Assembly (NCBI RefSeq): GCF_000067165.1
Contig: NC_010162.1
Location: forward strand, 9,059,001 to 9,123,000
DNA length: 64,000 bases
Source: Sorangium cellulosum So ce56
GTDB lineage: Bacteria > Myxococcota_A > Polyangia > Polyangiales > Polyangiaceae
Direction of reading: 5' to 3'
The notes under the pieces were generated by a model, which ran no database searches, was not told the origin of the DNA, and was given only the letters and a program-made list of their open reading frames with translations. Of this stretch, positions 37,820-46,230 are shown piece after piece. A program made the position numbers and the translations under genes. Every line of letters starts with the position of its first letter. The first letter of the stretch is position 1.

Positions 37820-37873
37820 ATTCTCTGGTCGGGTAGGCCGGGGTCGACTACCCCCCGGCGTACCCGACTCGGC

Positions 37874-38242
37874 TCACACCATGATGAAGAAAGAGTTACC
37901 GTCGCGAAGCAACCTGAGAATGAACCTGAGCCAATAGTCCTCTTCCACCACACGGGAATCTATTCCCTCCAGTGCGATCCGCAATGCAGCAGATCGCTTC
38001 TGCGCGTCCTCCAGCGGCACATCACCCTCAATCTCACAGTCTGGATAGACTGGCCACGCCTCTCTGTCCACGCCATGTCGCTCGGCCAACGATTTCACCT
38101 CCTCTACTGAGGACCAACCGAGAAACTCCGTCCCTCCATCAACACCGACGACCTCCTGCTGACGCTCCCTCGATGGGTTGGTAACGTTCTTCAATTGGAA
38201 CTCCTTGCCCCACACCAACGTCGCCGGCATATTCCTCACCAT
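37874..38242 (-). CDS. Small hypothetical protein, low-GC cluster gene 2
   Basis: A 122-residue, mostly charged protein, unrecognised. Notable segments are GGTEFLGWSSVEEVKSLAER, the acidic loop DCEIEGDVPLEDAQKR, and a C-terminal amphipathic helix (DYWLRFILRLLRDGNSFFIM). It has a weak AGG ribosome site and is the second of the four-gene block. Confidence 0.6.
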   Translation of the reverse strand: MVRNMPATLVWGKEFQLKNVTNPSRERQQEVVGVDGGTEFLGWSSVEEVKSLAERHGVDREAWPVYPDCEIEGDVPLEDAQKRSAALRIALEGIDSRVVEEDYWLRFILRLLRDGNSFFIMV

Positions 38243-38403
38243 CTCATAGAGCGACCTGCTTTGGAACTGGTGACGCGCTTGATTTGAGTTAGCGTGTCAT
38301 CGGATACAGGCAGCCACGGCGGGCCTCCGCGCTCGTCAGGGGCGCGGCCGGCTCGGCATCACCCCGCTCCCGCCGGTGTGCGCAGTCTCCTGGAGCTGCA
38401 GCG

Positions 38404-38844
38404 TCAGAACTGGCTGCACTCCACCTGCTCGATGGAGAGCCCCGCACGCGAGATCGCAGGGACGAGACGCTCGAGATACCAGGTAAAATCGACGATACCA
38501 GGGACCTCACGCACGTCGCGCACGTTGATGGTGAGGCTGACCCGCAACCAGTCATCGCTGGGATCCAGGAGGAATGCTCCGCCGGAACCAGCATCCTTGT
38601 GTACCAGGGAGACCCCCACAAGCTCGCCCACATCCTCCTTGTGCTTGATCACGGCAAGGACATCCGACCAGCGATCGAGCCGCGCCCACTGCCAGTCGAA
38701 ATCCCCTCGATCCCCGGCCGGCAAGTAGCTTATATGCCCATGATCATCGTAGGACCAACCAGCCTCGAGCAAGGCGGCCACGACGTCCTGGAATTTCGAA
38801 CTGAGTCCCGGAATGCGGACATCGATCGAGGCAGAGCGACTCAT
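38404..38844 (-). CDS. Small hypothetical protein, low-GC cluster gene 1
   Basis: A 146-residue protein beginning at ATG 38844 after a GAGG site. It has alternating strands and helices with many Trp and acidic residues (VVAALLEAGWSYDDHGHISY; DFDWQWARLDRWSDVLAVIK; RVSLTINVRDVREVPGIVDF). The size, acidity and alpha/beta pattern resemble single-domain immunity or SMI1-like proteins, though no specific family is recognised. It is first in the leftward block of four. Confidence 0.65.
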   Translation of the reverse strand: MSRSASIDVRIPGLSSKFQDVVAALLEAGWSYDDHGHISYLPAGDRGDFDWQWARLDRWSDVLAVIKHKEDVGELVGVSLVHKDAGSGGAFLLDPSDDWLRVSLTINVRDVREVPGIVDFTWYLERLVPAISRAGLSIEQVECSQF

Positions 38845-39260
38845 TCAAGCCTCAGTTGTTCACCGGGTGCGAGGACGGAGAGGCAGCGGCGCCTACGTGT
38901 ATCCTACATCCTCCTGTCGCCCGCGAGAAAGATCTCGCGCATCACAGGAAGAACCCGAGGTTCGAGCAGGTTCGCGGGGGCTCCCCGATACAGCCTCATC
39001 GAGGGCTGATCCAGCACGACGTCGCCGCAGACACCGAAGAACGGGTCGTGTTCCTGGGATACGTCCAAGGCTCACCCGGCGCGGCATCCGCGGTCTGATC
39101 GACCCTGGCCTCGCTTGACACGCTGGCTCATGAAACCGCCTCGCACGGCGTTTGGTCGTCCGGATCACACCCGGGCGACATCGCGCTCGCGTGCCGCCAT
39201 CCCCTGGCCACGCATGCGGGTTCTCGACTAGAATCGATGATCCCCCGTTCGGGAGGAGCC
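38845..39260. other. Intergenic region upstream of low-GC cluster
   Basis: About 415 bases with intermediate GC and no supported gene. It would contain the promoter of the leftward four-gene block and that of the rightward lipoprotein gene, which has a GGGAGGAGCC ribosome site at its right end. Confidence 0.5.
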
Positions 39261-39869
39261 ATGCGCGGCGTGCCTCTTGTTGTATTCATCCTCCTCTCTG
39301 TCGCGGTCGCCGCGTGCGACCAGGCCGCGCCTCCCGCCGAGACGCCGCCCGATCCTGCGGCGGCCCAGCCGCTGTCCGCGGCGGCAACCCCGGTGATCTC
39401 CGCCGTCACCTGGCCGCCGGCCGCCTCGGTCGACCGGACCGCGCTCGCGGCGCTCCCGAAGACGGCGGCCCACGCCGCCAGGGCCTCGCGGGTCCCGGTG
39501 CTCGTGCCGTCCCGGCGCGAGCTCCTCGCGGCGCCGGTCATCGTCGCCAGGGAGCACTGGACCTCGTTCTGGGCAAAGGCGGACGCGATCACCGTCTCGC
39601 TCACGATGACCCGCCTCTCGCGCAATTATCCGAGCATTCCACCGTTCCGGGGGGCCCGCGCCGTGCGCGGGGCGCCTGCGTTCGTCACGGCGAACGAGGG
39701 TATCTGGAGCGCGTCGTGGATCGAGAACGGCGTCTCGTACGCGCTCGACGTCGAGTGCGCCTCTCCTGAGGCGCCGGCCTGCGCCTCGGACGCGCTCGTC
39801 CTCGAGCTCGCCTCGGAGCTCGTCTATGTGGGCGGCGACGAGCCGAGGGCCGCGGGAGACATGCCATGA
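39261..39869 (+). CDS. Hypothetical lipoprotein
   Basis: A 202-residue lipoprotein. The ATG at 39261 follows GGGAGGAGCC. The signal peptide ends in the lipobox VAAC; an Ala/Pro-rich spacer precedes a domain of about 120 residues containing REHWTSFWAKADAITVSLTM and WSASWIENGVSYALDVECAS, with two Cys near the end that could pair. No family recognised. It overlaps the next gene by four bases (ATGA), so the two probably form an operon with a joint envelope role. Confidence 0.75.
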   Translation: MRGVPLVVFILLSVAVAACDQAAPPAETPPDPAAAQPLSAAATPVISAVTWPPAASVDRTALAALPKTAAHAARASRVPVLVPSRRELLAAPVIVAREHWTSFWAKADAITVSLTMTRLSRNYPSIPPFRGARAVRGAPAFVTANEGIWSASWIENGVSYALDVECASPEAPACASDALVLELASELVYVGGDEPRAAGDMP

Positions 39870-41566
39870 TCGCGCCGCTGCGCCCGCTCCGCCCGCCGCG
39901 CCCCCGCCCCACCGCGCTGGCCTCGCTGATCGCGACAGCCACGCTCGCGCTCGCGCTCCCGCCGAGCGCCGCCGCGGCCAATTCGTTCTCGTACCGTCCG
40001 GCTGGCGAGCTCCTTCCAGGCTCGGGAGAGGGGCGCGCCGACGACATCGTGTATGCGCCCTCCATGCGCTTTCCGCTCGAGGAGGGCCCGGCGTTCGCCA
40101 ACTCCCAGGTCTACGGCAAAGGCGGGAACGCGGGCCCGGCCGGTGGACAGTGCGATAGGGACAACTACGCCTATCCGTGGCGCGACAACTACTGCGAGTC
40201 GCGCTCGTGGGAGATGCCTCTCTGCCCCTCCGGCACGGGGCACCAGGGGCAGGACATCCGGCCGGCGACGTGCGAGGCGGGGAGACACTGGGTCGTCGCG
40301 GTGGTCGATGGCACCATCACGAGCGTCGGCGGCTACTCTGTCTACCTGACCGGCGAGGACGGGACTCGCTACGACTACCTGCACATGTCGGATGTCCAGG
40401 TCTCGCCCGGCCAGGACGTGTCGCGGGGAGAGCGCATCGGGCGGGTGTCCAACGTCTACGGGAGCACGCCCACGACCATTCACCTGCACTTCAACGTGCG
40501 GCAGTCCGTGAGCGGCGTCGGCGTGGTTTACGTGCCGCCCTACACATCACTCGTCGCGTCGTACGAGGCGCTGCTCAACGAGCCCCCCGAGGGCGCCCTC
40601 GAGACAGCCGGCTGCAGCGGTATCGCGGGGTGGACCCGCGATCCGGACGCGGAGAGCGCGCCGGGCGACGCGCGGCTCTACTTCGACGTCCCCGCGACCG
40701 AGGAGGGCGCCGAGGGCTACAGCTTCCCCGCGGACGTGCGCCGCGACGACCTCTGCGAGCCGCTCGGCTCGTGCGCGCACGGCTTCGAGGCGCCGATGCC
40801 GCTCAGCCTGCTCGGGGGCGACCACGCGGTCCACGCCTACGGGGTCGACGCGCTGAGCGGCGAGGAGGTGGAGCTCGAGGGGAGCCCGAGGCCCCTCGAG
40901 TGCCCGCTCGACCTTCCCTCCGGCGTGAGGCGGCCGCTCGGCGGCGACGGCGCGCTGGACGCCTGGGGGTTCTCGCGGTTCTGGGACGTCGCCATCGCGC
41001 CGGACGCGGAGCTCCTGGCGCTGCCGGAGGGCGACGCGTTCCCCTCGTCGCCGCTGCTCGTGCGTGCCGACGACGGCGCGGCCTCCCTCTGGCTGATCGA
41101 CGGCGCCGAGCGGCGGGCCGTGCCGGACGCCGAGGCGGCGGCCGCGTGGCATCTCGATCCGGGCGAGGCCGTCGTGTGGCCGGCGGCGAGGCTCGCCGCG
41201 CTGCCGCTCGGGCCGGCGCTGCGGCCGCGCCCGTTCCTGGTGCGGGGCTCCGGGCCGGCGCTCCACGTCATCGACGCGCCGCCGCTGCCGGGCGAAGGCG
41301 GCGGCGCGGGCGCCGGCGGGGCGGGCGAGGCCGGCTCCGGGGGCGCTCCAGCCACCGGAGACGCGGAGGAGGGCGCGCCCGGCACGAACATCGGCGTTCA
41401 CGGGCAGCTGCGCTGCGAGTGCGGCGCAGCCGGCGCGGGCGCCGAGGGCTCCGCTGGGACGGGCTGGCAGCTCGGCCTCTTCGCGGCGGCGCTCGGCGCG
41501 GCCCGCACGCGGCGGCGCGCAGGCGGCGGCGCGAGGGCCGGCCGCCTCAGCCTTCGTGGATCTTGA
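39866..41566 (+). CDS. Secreted M23-like peptidase with MYXO-CTERM-like tail
   Basis: A 566-residue secreted protein. The signal peptide ends near SAAAANS. The LytM/M23 zinc-peptidase core includes GHQGQDIRP (His126 and Asp130, the HxxxD pair) and IHLHFN (His206 and His208, the HxH pair), around a YDYLHM strand. M23 enzymes cut peptide crosslinks in peptidoglycan. The next 300 residues are of unknown fold. The C-terminus has a Cys pair (CECG), a Gly/Ala linker, one hydrophobic stretch and an Arg cluster, resembling the MYXO-CTERM sorting signal of myxobacterial surface proteins. It overlaps the convergent gene's 3' end by 20 bases. Confidence 0.85.
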   Translation: MIAPLRPLRPPRPRPTALASLIATATLALALPPSAAAANSFSYRPAGELLPGSGEGRADDIVYAPSMRFPLEEGPAFANSQVYGKGGNAGPAGGQCDRDNYAYPWRDNYCESRSWEMPLCPSGTGHQGQDIRPATCEAGRHWVVAVVDGTITSVGGYSVYLTGEDGTRYDYLHMSDVQVSPGQDVSRGERIGRVSNVYGSTPTTIHLHFNVRQSVSGVGVVYVPPYTSLVASYEALLNEPPEGALETAGCSGIAGWTRDPDAESAPGDARLYFDVPATEEGAEGYSFPADVRRDDLCEPLGSCAHGFEAPMPLSLLGGDHAVHAYGVDALSGEEVELEGSPRPLECPLDLPSGVRRPLGGDGALDAWGFSRFWDVAIAPDAELLALPEGDAFPSSPLLVRADDGAASLWLIDGAERRAVPDAEAAAAWHLDPGEAVVWPAARLAALPLGPALRPRPFLVRGSGPALHVIDAPPLPGEGGGAGAGGAGEAGSGGAPATGDAEEGAPGTNIGVHGQLRCECGAAGAGAEGSAGTGWQLGLFAAALGAARTRRRAGGGARAGRLSLRGS

Positions 41567-42332
41567 TCCCGGGGATCGACCGGAGCGGGCTCGCGTCCTC
41601 GACCCGCGAGCCCTCGAGGTAGACGTTCTTCAGGCTCTTGAGCTCCCGGAGCGGCGACACGTCGCTCACCCGCGTCCGCTTCATCTGGAGCATCTCGAGC
41701 TTCTTCAGGCCGGCGAGCGGGCTCACGTCGGTCACCTCGGTCTCATCGAGCTGGAGCTCGGTGAGGCTGGTGAGGCCGGCGAGCGGCGAGAGATCGGCGA
41801 CGGGCGTGCGGCCGATGTCGAGCCGGTCGAGCTTGACCAGGCCCGAGAGCGGCGAGAGGTCCTTGACCAGGGTCGCCGAGACGCGCAGCGACTCCAGCCG
41901 GAGCAGGCCCTTGATCGGGCGGAGGTCGTCGATCTTGCCCGGCGGCAGGTAGAGCCCTTTGACGCCCGTGAGCTCGGGGAAGAGGCACGGATCGAGCTCG
42001 TCGAGCCCCTGGGCGTCCGACAGGTTCATGGTCTTGATGTTCTTGAGCTCGGCGCGCTTGATCGGCCCCTCGGGCTTCTGGAGCTGCTGCCGCACCCTGG
42101 CCTCGAGCGCCGGATGAGAGAAGGTCACCGGATCGCTCTTGGTGCACACCACCTCTTGCTTCTTCGGCGGCGCGCTGGCCGTGGCCGCGGGGCTCGCGGC
42201 GGGAGGCGCGTCGGCGGGCTTCGCAGCAGAAGGCGCGGCCGAGGCCGCTCCCGCGACCGGCTTCGGGGGCTCGTCGCAGCCGAGGAGGAGAAGGGCGACG
42301 CCAAGGGACGCAAGGACGAAAGGGCGAATCAT
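41547..42332 (-). CDS. Leucine-rich-repeat lipoprotein
   Basis: A 261-residue lipoprotein with lipobox LLLGC. An Ala/Pro/Lys spacer (about residues 22-60) is followed by six or seven leucine-rich repeats of about 22 residues of the internalin type (LVKDLSPLSGLVKLDRLDIG; SLTELQLDETEVTDVSPLAG). The repeats would form a curved ligand-binding surface outside the cytoplasmic membrane. A Cys pair (Cys63 and a second near DPCLFP) may stabilise the cap. No operon partner; it converges on the M23-like gene with overlapping 3' ends. Confidence 0.88.
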   Translation of the reverse strand: MIRPFVLASLGVALLLLGCDEPPKPVAGAASAAPSAAKPADAPPAASPAATASAPPKKQEVVCTKSDPVTFSHPALEARVRQQLQKPEGPIKRAELKNIKTMNLSDAQGLDELDPCLFPELTGVKGLYLPPGKIDDLRPIKGLLRLESLRVSATLVKDLSPLSGLVKLDRLDIGRTPVADLSPLAGLTSLTELQLDETEVTDVSPLAGLKKLEMLQMKRTRVSDVSPLRELKSLKNVYLEGSRVEDASPLRSIPGIKIHEG

Positions 42333-42392
42333 CGCCGCGATGATACACGAGACGACGGGAGAGGGCCGCGCCTTCCCAAGGGCGCTCGCGCG

Positions 42393-42863
42393 CTACAGCG
42401 GCAACAGCAAAAGCCCTTGTCGCGAGTCGAGCTGCTCGGAGAACCAGTCCCGGTGGCGCCGCTCCACCGCGAGCGAGTGCCGGAGGACGTCGCGCGCGCG
42501 CTCGGAGAGGCCTTCACGGAACGATATCATCCGCTCGTAAGCAGCGCAGCTGTCCTCCTCGTAATGCCTCATCGCCTCGAGGATCGCGCGATCTCCGACC
42601 ATCCCGTTCGTCAGCGCCTTGCTCCTCAGCTTGGGTCGAACGGCGCTCTCCACCGGCGGCTCGCCGAGCTCGTGGGCCAGGGCGGCGAGCACCTCGAGGT
42701 GACGCTCGTGATCGTGAAGGAAGCCCGCGAGCCGGCTCTTGTCGCCTGGTCGGCTCATCCGCGAGAGCGCTGCTGCGAGCGCGTCCACCGTGGACCAGTT
42801 GAGCTCGATCAGTTCGGTCAAGGACCCGATGAACGCGGCTTCGCCGCCGATCACGGACGCCAT
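42393..42863 (-). CDS. Ferritin-like four-helix protein (DUF2383-like)
   Basis: A 156-residue all-helical protein. Paired motifs HDHERHLEVLAALAHELGEP and VERRHRDWFSEQL, with EEDSCAAYERM in between, match small ferritin-like four-helix bundles such as the DUF2383 group. Glu and His could bind a di-metal centre, but full ligand sets are not certain. The ATG follows a GAGGAG site. Small proteins of this sort are frequently stress-induced; the next gene upstream on the same strand is also a small stress-type protein. Confidence 0.7.
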   Translation of the reverse strand: MASVIGGEAAFIGSLTELIELNWSTVDALAAALSRMSRPGDKSRLAGFLHDHERHLEVLAALAHELGEPPVESAVRPKLRSKALTNGMVGDRAILEAMRHYEEDSCAAYERMISFREGLSERARDVLRHSLAVERRHRDWFSEQLDSRQGLLLLPL

Positions 42864-43343
42864 GGAATATCGCTCCTCTCCTCGCGGAAGCTGACCGCCC
42901 GCGTGAAGAGGGAGGTGGGCGGGTGCTTCTCCAGGCCTTCGATGCTCGCAAGCCCGGTGCCGGAGCCCGCCTGTGCAGCCGCTATCCATCGCTGCGCGCG
43001 CGTCGTCCAGGAAACCCGCGGTTCTCCACGCTTGTCGCCCGCCGCCGCGCCCGAGACGGCCCGCTGGAGGGCCCGCGCTCGAGGAGATGCGAAGACTCAA
43101 CCCAGATCGAGGCCGCGGTCGCGGCGCCGGGTCGAGCGCGCGCCGGACCAGGACGGAGCCGTGACGCGCCGGGGCGCGATCGGCGCATGCTCACGCCGCG
43201 CCAGGCAGCGGAGCGCGAGCACGTCCTGGACATGAGCGCGCCTCCAGCCGAAGCGCGAAGGCGGCGTCGTCCAGGTCAGGATCGAGAGAGGAGAGATGGA
43301 CTTCGGTCGAGAGCGCTCCGGCGGCGCGCTCGGCGGAGATCCG
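42864..43343. other. Intergenic region
   Basis: About 480 bases upstream of the ferritin-like gene. Open frames on both strands are Arg/Pro-rich artefacts of high GC and have no ribosome sites. Nothing recognisable. Confidence 0.5.
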
Positions 43344-43577
43344 CTACTTCTTGCCAAAAAGGCCGCCGAGCGAGCCTGCGAGGCTGCCGACGTCGAGGTT
43401 CGCGATGGCAGGGGCCGCCGCGCCGAGCGCGGTTTCGACGTGGGCGGCGAGCGGCGCGGGGAGCTTCTCTTTCAGAAAGCCGACCACCGTCTCCACGGCC
43501 ACGCGGGCCTTGTCTTCCGAGATGCCAACCTTCTCCGCGACCTGCCGTACCAGCTCGTCCATGGCCTCGACGCTCAT
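43344..43577 (-). CDS. Short DUF2267-like helical protein
   Basis: A 77-residue protein (MDELVRQVAEKVGISEDKAR, then VAVETVVGFLKEKLP, then a Gly/Ala-rich tail ending GGLFGKK). The helix pattern with the EKLP turn resembles the repeat of DUF2267 proteins, here only one unit instead of two. The start is not certain: a purine-rich stretch directly abuts the ATG at 43577. Same strand as the ferritin-like gene, but 480 bases separate them. Confidence 0.6.
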   Translation of the reverse strand: MSVEAMDELVRQVAEKVGISEDKARVAVETVVGFLKEKLPAPLAAHVETALGAAAPAIANLDVGSLAGSLGGLFGKK

Positions 43578-43917
43578 CCTTTCTGCGCGAGCCGCGCTCG
43601 CCGCGAGAGCATCCACGCGCCGATCGGCGCCGGCAAGGGAATTCGGCGCCGCGCGCTGCGCGCTGGACGACGTGGCCCCTCGCAGCAGCGCGCGGCGGCA
43701 TGTGCTCGCGTGGTGAGCCGCATCGTCGTGCGCCCCGCACGACAATCCCCCTGGTCATTTCGTAAAGAGTGTTGTTCAATCACGGGGTCTCAGCTTGCCC
43801 GGTGCGGGCGAGGGAGAGAACGATGTCCGGGTCCTCAGGCCACGAACCTGCGCTTTTCGTCGAGCTCACCCAGACGGACGGTTTCCTCCACATGGCTGCC
43901 TGAAAGGAGCGAGGGGT
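43578..43917. other. Divergent intergenic region
   Basis: About 340 bases between the leftward DUF2267-like gene and the rightward DUF1552 gene. No gene is supported. The right end has the ribosome site AGGAGCGAGGGGT for the DUF1552 gene. Confidence 0.5.
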
Positions 43918-45291
43918 ATGTCGAGATTCCGCTTGAGCCGGCGCGCCATGCTGCGAGGCGCTGGCGCCATCGCCATCGCGCTCCCGTGGCTGGAGATCAT
44001 GGGACCCGAGCGCCCGGCGCGCGCGCAACCCGCCCCCGCGCGGCGCTTCCTCGCCGTCTACACGCCCGGCGGGACCTTGATCGACCGCTGGCGTCCGACC
44101 GGCACCGAGACGAGCTTCACCCTGGGCCCCATCCTGGCGCCGCTCGCGCCGGTGCAGGACCGGCTGCTCGTCGTCGACGGCCTCGACATGAAGAGCGCGC
44201 GCGGGGAGCAGCACCAGAGCGGGATCATCGCCTGGCTCACCGGCACGGATCAGATGACCACCTCGACCGGCTACGCGAGGGGGCCGTCCATCGATCAGGT
44301 GATCGCCTCCCGGATCTCCGCCGGTCAGAAGGCGAAGGCGAGCGTCCAGCTCGCGGTGCGCTGGGGGACGGGCAAGTCCCACGGCCTGATGTCGCCGATG
44401 AACATCGTCAATTTCGAGGACACCGCGCCGTACAGCCCCATCCCGCCGCGTCTCGATCCGGTCGAGACCTTCACCGAGCTCTTTGGCACGCTGAACCCCG
44501 GCGCCAGCAACGACGCCGCCCTCCGCCTCGCGCGGAAGCGATCGATCCTCGACTTCGTCGACCGTCGCTACGCCGCCGTCTCCGCGAGGCTCGGCGCGGC
44601 CGACAAGCAGAAGATCGACCAGCACCTGACGAAGATCCGCGAGATCGAGCAGAGCCTCGGCAGCACGCCGGCTGCGACGAGCGCTTGCCGGGCCCCGACG
44701 AGGGTCGACACGTCCGACTACAACCCGAACGCGGGGCTCGACTCGGACGACACCGGCTCGATCGCGGACAGCTCGACCGACGCGGCGATCCCCAAGGTGG
44801 GCAAGCTGATGACGGACATGCTGGTGATGGCGCTCGCCTGTGACATCACCGCGGTCGGCACCCTGCAGTGGAGCGACACCGAGGCGAAGCACACGTTGCC
44901 GTGGCTGAACCTGACCGAGCACCACCATTTCTACCAGGAGATGGGCGGCTTCAGGCCGGCCGAGTGCGAGCTCATCTACACCTGGTACTCGGAGCAGCAC
45001 CTCTATCTGTTGCAGGAGATGGCGAAGGTCGACATGGGCGGGCACTCGCTGCTCGACGAGAGCGTCGTCTTCTTCGGCTCCGAGATCTCGGATCCGCCGA
45101 CCCACAGGAAGACGGACATGCCGTTCCTGCTGGCAGGCGGCGGCGGGGGCCTGCGCACCGGGCGCTGGGTCCGGTACCCGAGCCTCCCGCACAACAACCT
45201 GCTCGTCTCGATCTTGAACCTGTTCGGCGACCCCCGGACCACGTTCGGCTTGCGTGAGTACTGCACCGGGCCGCTCACGAACCTCACGTAG
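43918..45291 (+). CDS. Tat-exported DUF1552 protein
   Basis: A 457-residue protein with a twin-arginine signal (SRRAMLRGAGAIAIALPWLE) and the DUF1552 fold. It has RRFLAVYTPGGTLIDRWRP, LLVVDGLDMKSARGEQHQSG and a C-terminal VVFFGSEISDPPTHRKTDMP followed by LLAGGGGGLRTGRWVRYP, which resemble sulfatase-like metal-binding alkaline phosphatase superfamily members. In myxobacteria and Planctomycetes these genes usually follow a DUF1592/DUF1588 (cytochrome-like) gene; here no such partner is present. The substrate is unknown. The start is supported by a strong ribosome site. Confidence 0.85.
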   Translation: MSRFRLSRRAMLRGAGAIAIALPWLEIMGPERPARAQPAPARRFLAVYTPGGTLIDRWRPTGTETSFTLGPILAPLAPVQDRLLVVDGLDMKSARGEQHQSGIIAWLTGTDQMTTSTGYARGPSIDQVIASRISAGQKAKASVQLAVRWGTGKSHGLMSPMNIVNFEDTAPYSPIPPRLDPVETFTELFGTLNPGASNDAALRLARKRSILDFVDRRYAAVSARLGAADKQKIDQHLTKIREIEQSLGSTPAATSACRAPTRVDTSDYNPNAGLDSDDTGSIADSSTDAAIPKVGKLMTDMLVMALACDITAVGTLQWSDTEAKHTLPWLNLTEHHHFYQEMGGFRPAECELIYTWYSEQHLYLLQEMAKVDMGGHSLLDESVVFFGSEISDPPTHRKTDMPFLLAGGGGGLRTGRWVRYPSLPHNNLLVSILNLFGDPRTTFGLREYCTGPLTNLT

Positions 45292-45306
45292 GGGGCCGGA
45301 GGTGCC

Positions 45307-46230
45307 CTAGGTCTCCCGCTCGAGCGCGCGCACGAGGAGCGGCGCCACCGAGTGGAGGGCGCCGGGCGCGTCGGCGAGCTGCTGGCTGCCAGGGTGCGAG
45401 TCGGTCCCGAGCAGCGTCGTGAACACGGAGGCCTTCCTGATCTTCTCGAGCGAGTCGCCCGGCAAGACGAGGTGGCTCGCGACGGCGTGGACCTTGGATG
45501 CGCCGGCGGCGAGGTAGGCGCGCCCCGCCTGGACGAGCGATGAGCCGGTGCGGACCATGTCATCGTAGATGACGACCTCGCGGCCGGAGACATCGGCGTT
45601 GATGCCGGTCACGCCGACGCCGTCGCCTCTCCGCTCCTTGTACACGAACGCCGGCTCGACGCCGAGGCTGCGGGCGAGGCTCTGCACCCATTTGGCCCGA
45701 CCGGCGTCCGTCGCCGCCAGCACGTACGGGCGATCGCCCATCAGCTCGCGGACCGCCTGCGTGATGAGCGGAGCGCCGTAGAGGTGGCGCGTCACGTGCG
45801 AGTCGCTGAAGTAGAACTCGATGCCATCGGTGTGCAGATCGAAGAGGAAGATGCGCGTGCCCGCGTCGCACGAGGGGATCGCCGAGATGAGCCTCGCCCG
45901 CGTCTTCGCGGTCACCACCTCGCCCGGCTTCACGGCCCTCTCCATGGTCGCGTAGCCGAAATAAGGCATCACGATGGAGAGCGACCGCGCGCCTGCGCGC
46001 GAGATGGCGCAGCCGAGGTCGTAGATCTCCAGCCAGTCGAGGTCCCGGGGGGCGCCGCCGAGCAGGACCACGTCGCGCCCCCAGCAGTCGACCGCGACGC
46101 GCAGGTAGCGCTCGCCGTCGGGGAAGCTCTTGCGCTCGACGAGGCCGCGCTCGAAGTCGCCCGCGGCCAGGAAGGCAGGCTCGAGGTAGCTGTACGAGCT
46201 GATCGTGATGAGCAAACGCCGCTGGCTCAT
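45307..46230 (-). CDS. prs: Ribose-phosphate pyrophosphokinase homologue
   Basis: A 307-residue homologue of PRPP synthetase, which makes phosphoribosyl pyrophosphate from ribose-5-phosphate and ATP. Conserved parts are RKSFPDGERYLRV, MPYFGYATMERAVKPGEVVT, FLFDLHTDGIEFYF and the PRPP loop VVIYDDMVRTGSSL. Compared with classical bacterial Prs, the flexible loop (usually YARQDRK) reads YATMERAVKPGEV and the DLHxxQIQ motif is altered. This resembles the phosphate-independent class II enzymes known from plants, which suggests a secondary or specialised synthetase. Its ATG overlaps the end of the fused RNA-modification gene, so it is the third gene of a leftward operon. Confidence 0.85.
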   Translation of the reverse strand: MSQRRLLITISSYSYLEPAFLAAGDFERGLVERKSFPDGERYLRVAVDCWGRDVVLLGGAPRDLDWLEIYDLGCAISRAGARSLSIVMPYFGYATMERAVKPGEVVTAKTRARLISAIPSCDAGTRIFLFDLHTDGIEFYFSDSHVTRHLYGAPLITQAVRELMGDRPYVLAATDAGRAKWVQSLARSLGVEPAFVYKERRGDGVGVTGINADVSGREVVIYDDMVRTGSSLVQAGRAYLAAGASKVHAVASHLVLPGDSLEKIRKASVFTTLLGTDSHPGSQQLADAPGALHSVAPLLVRALERET

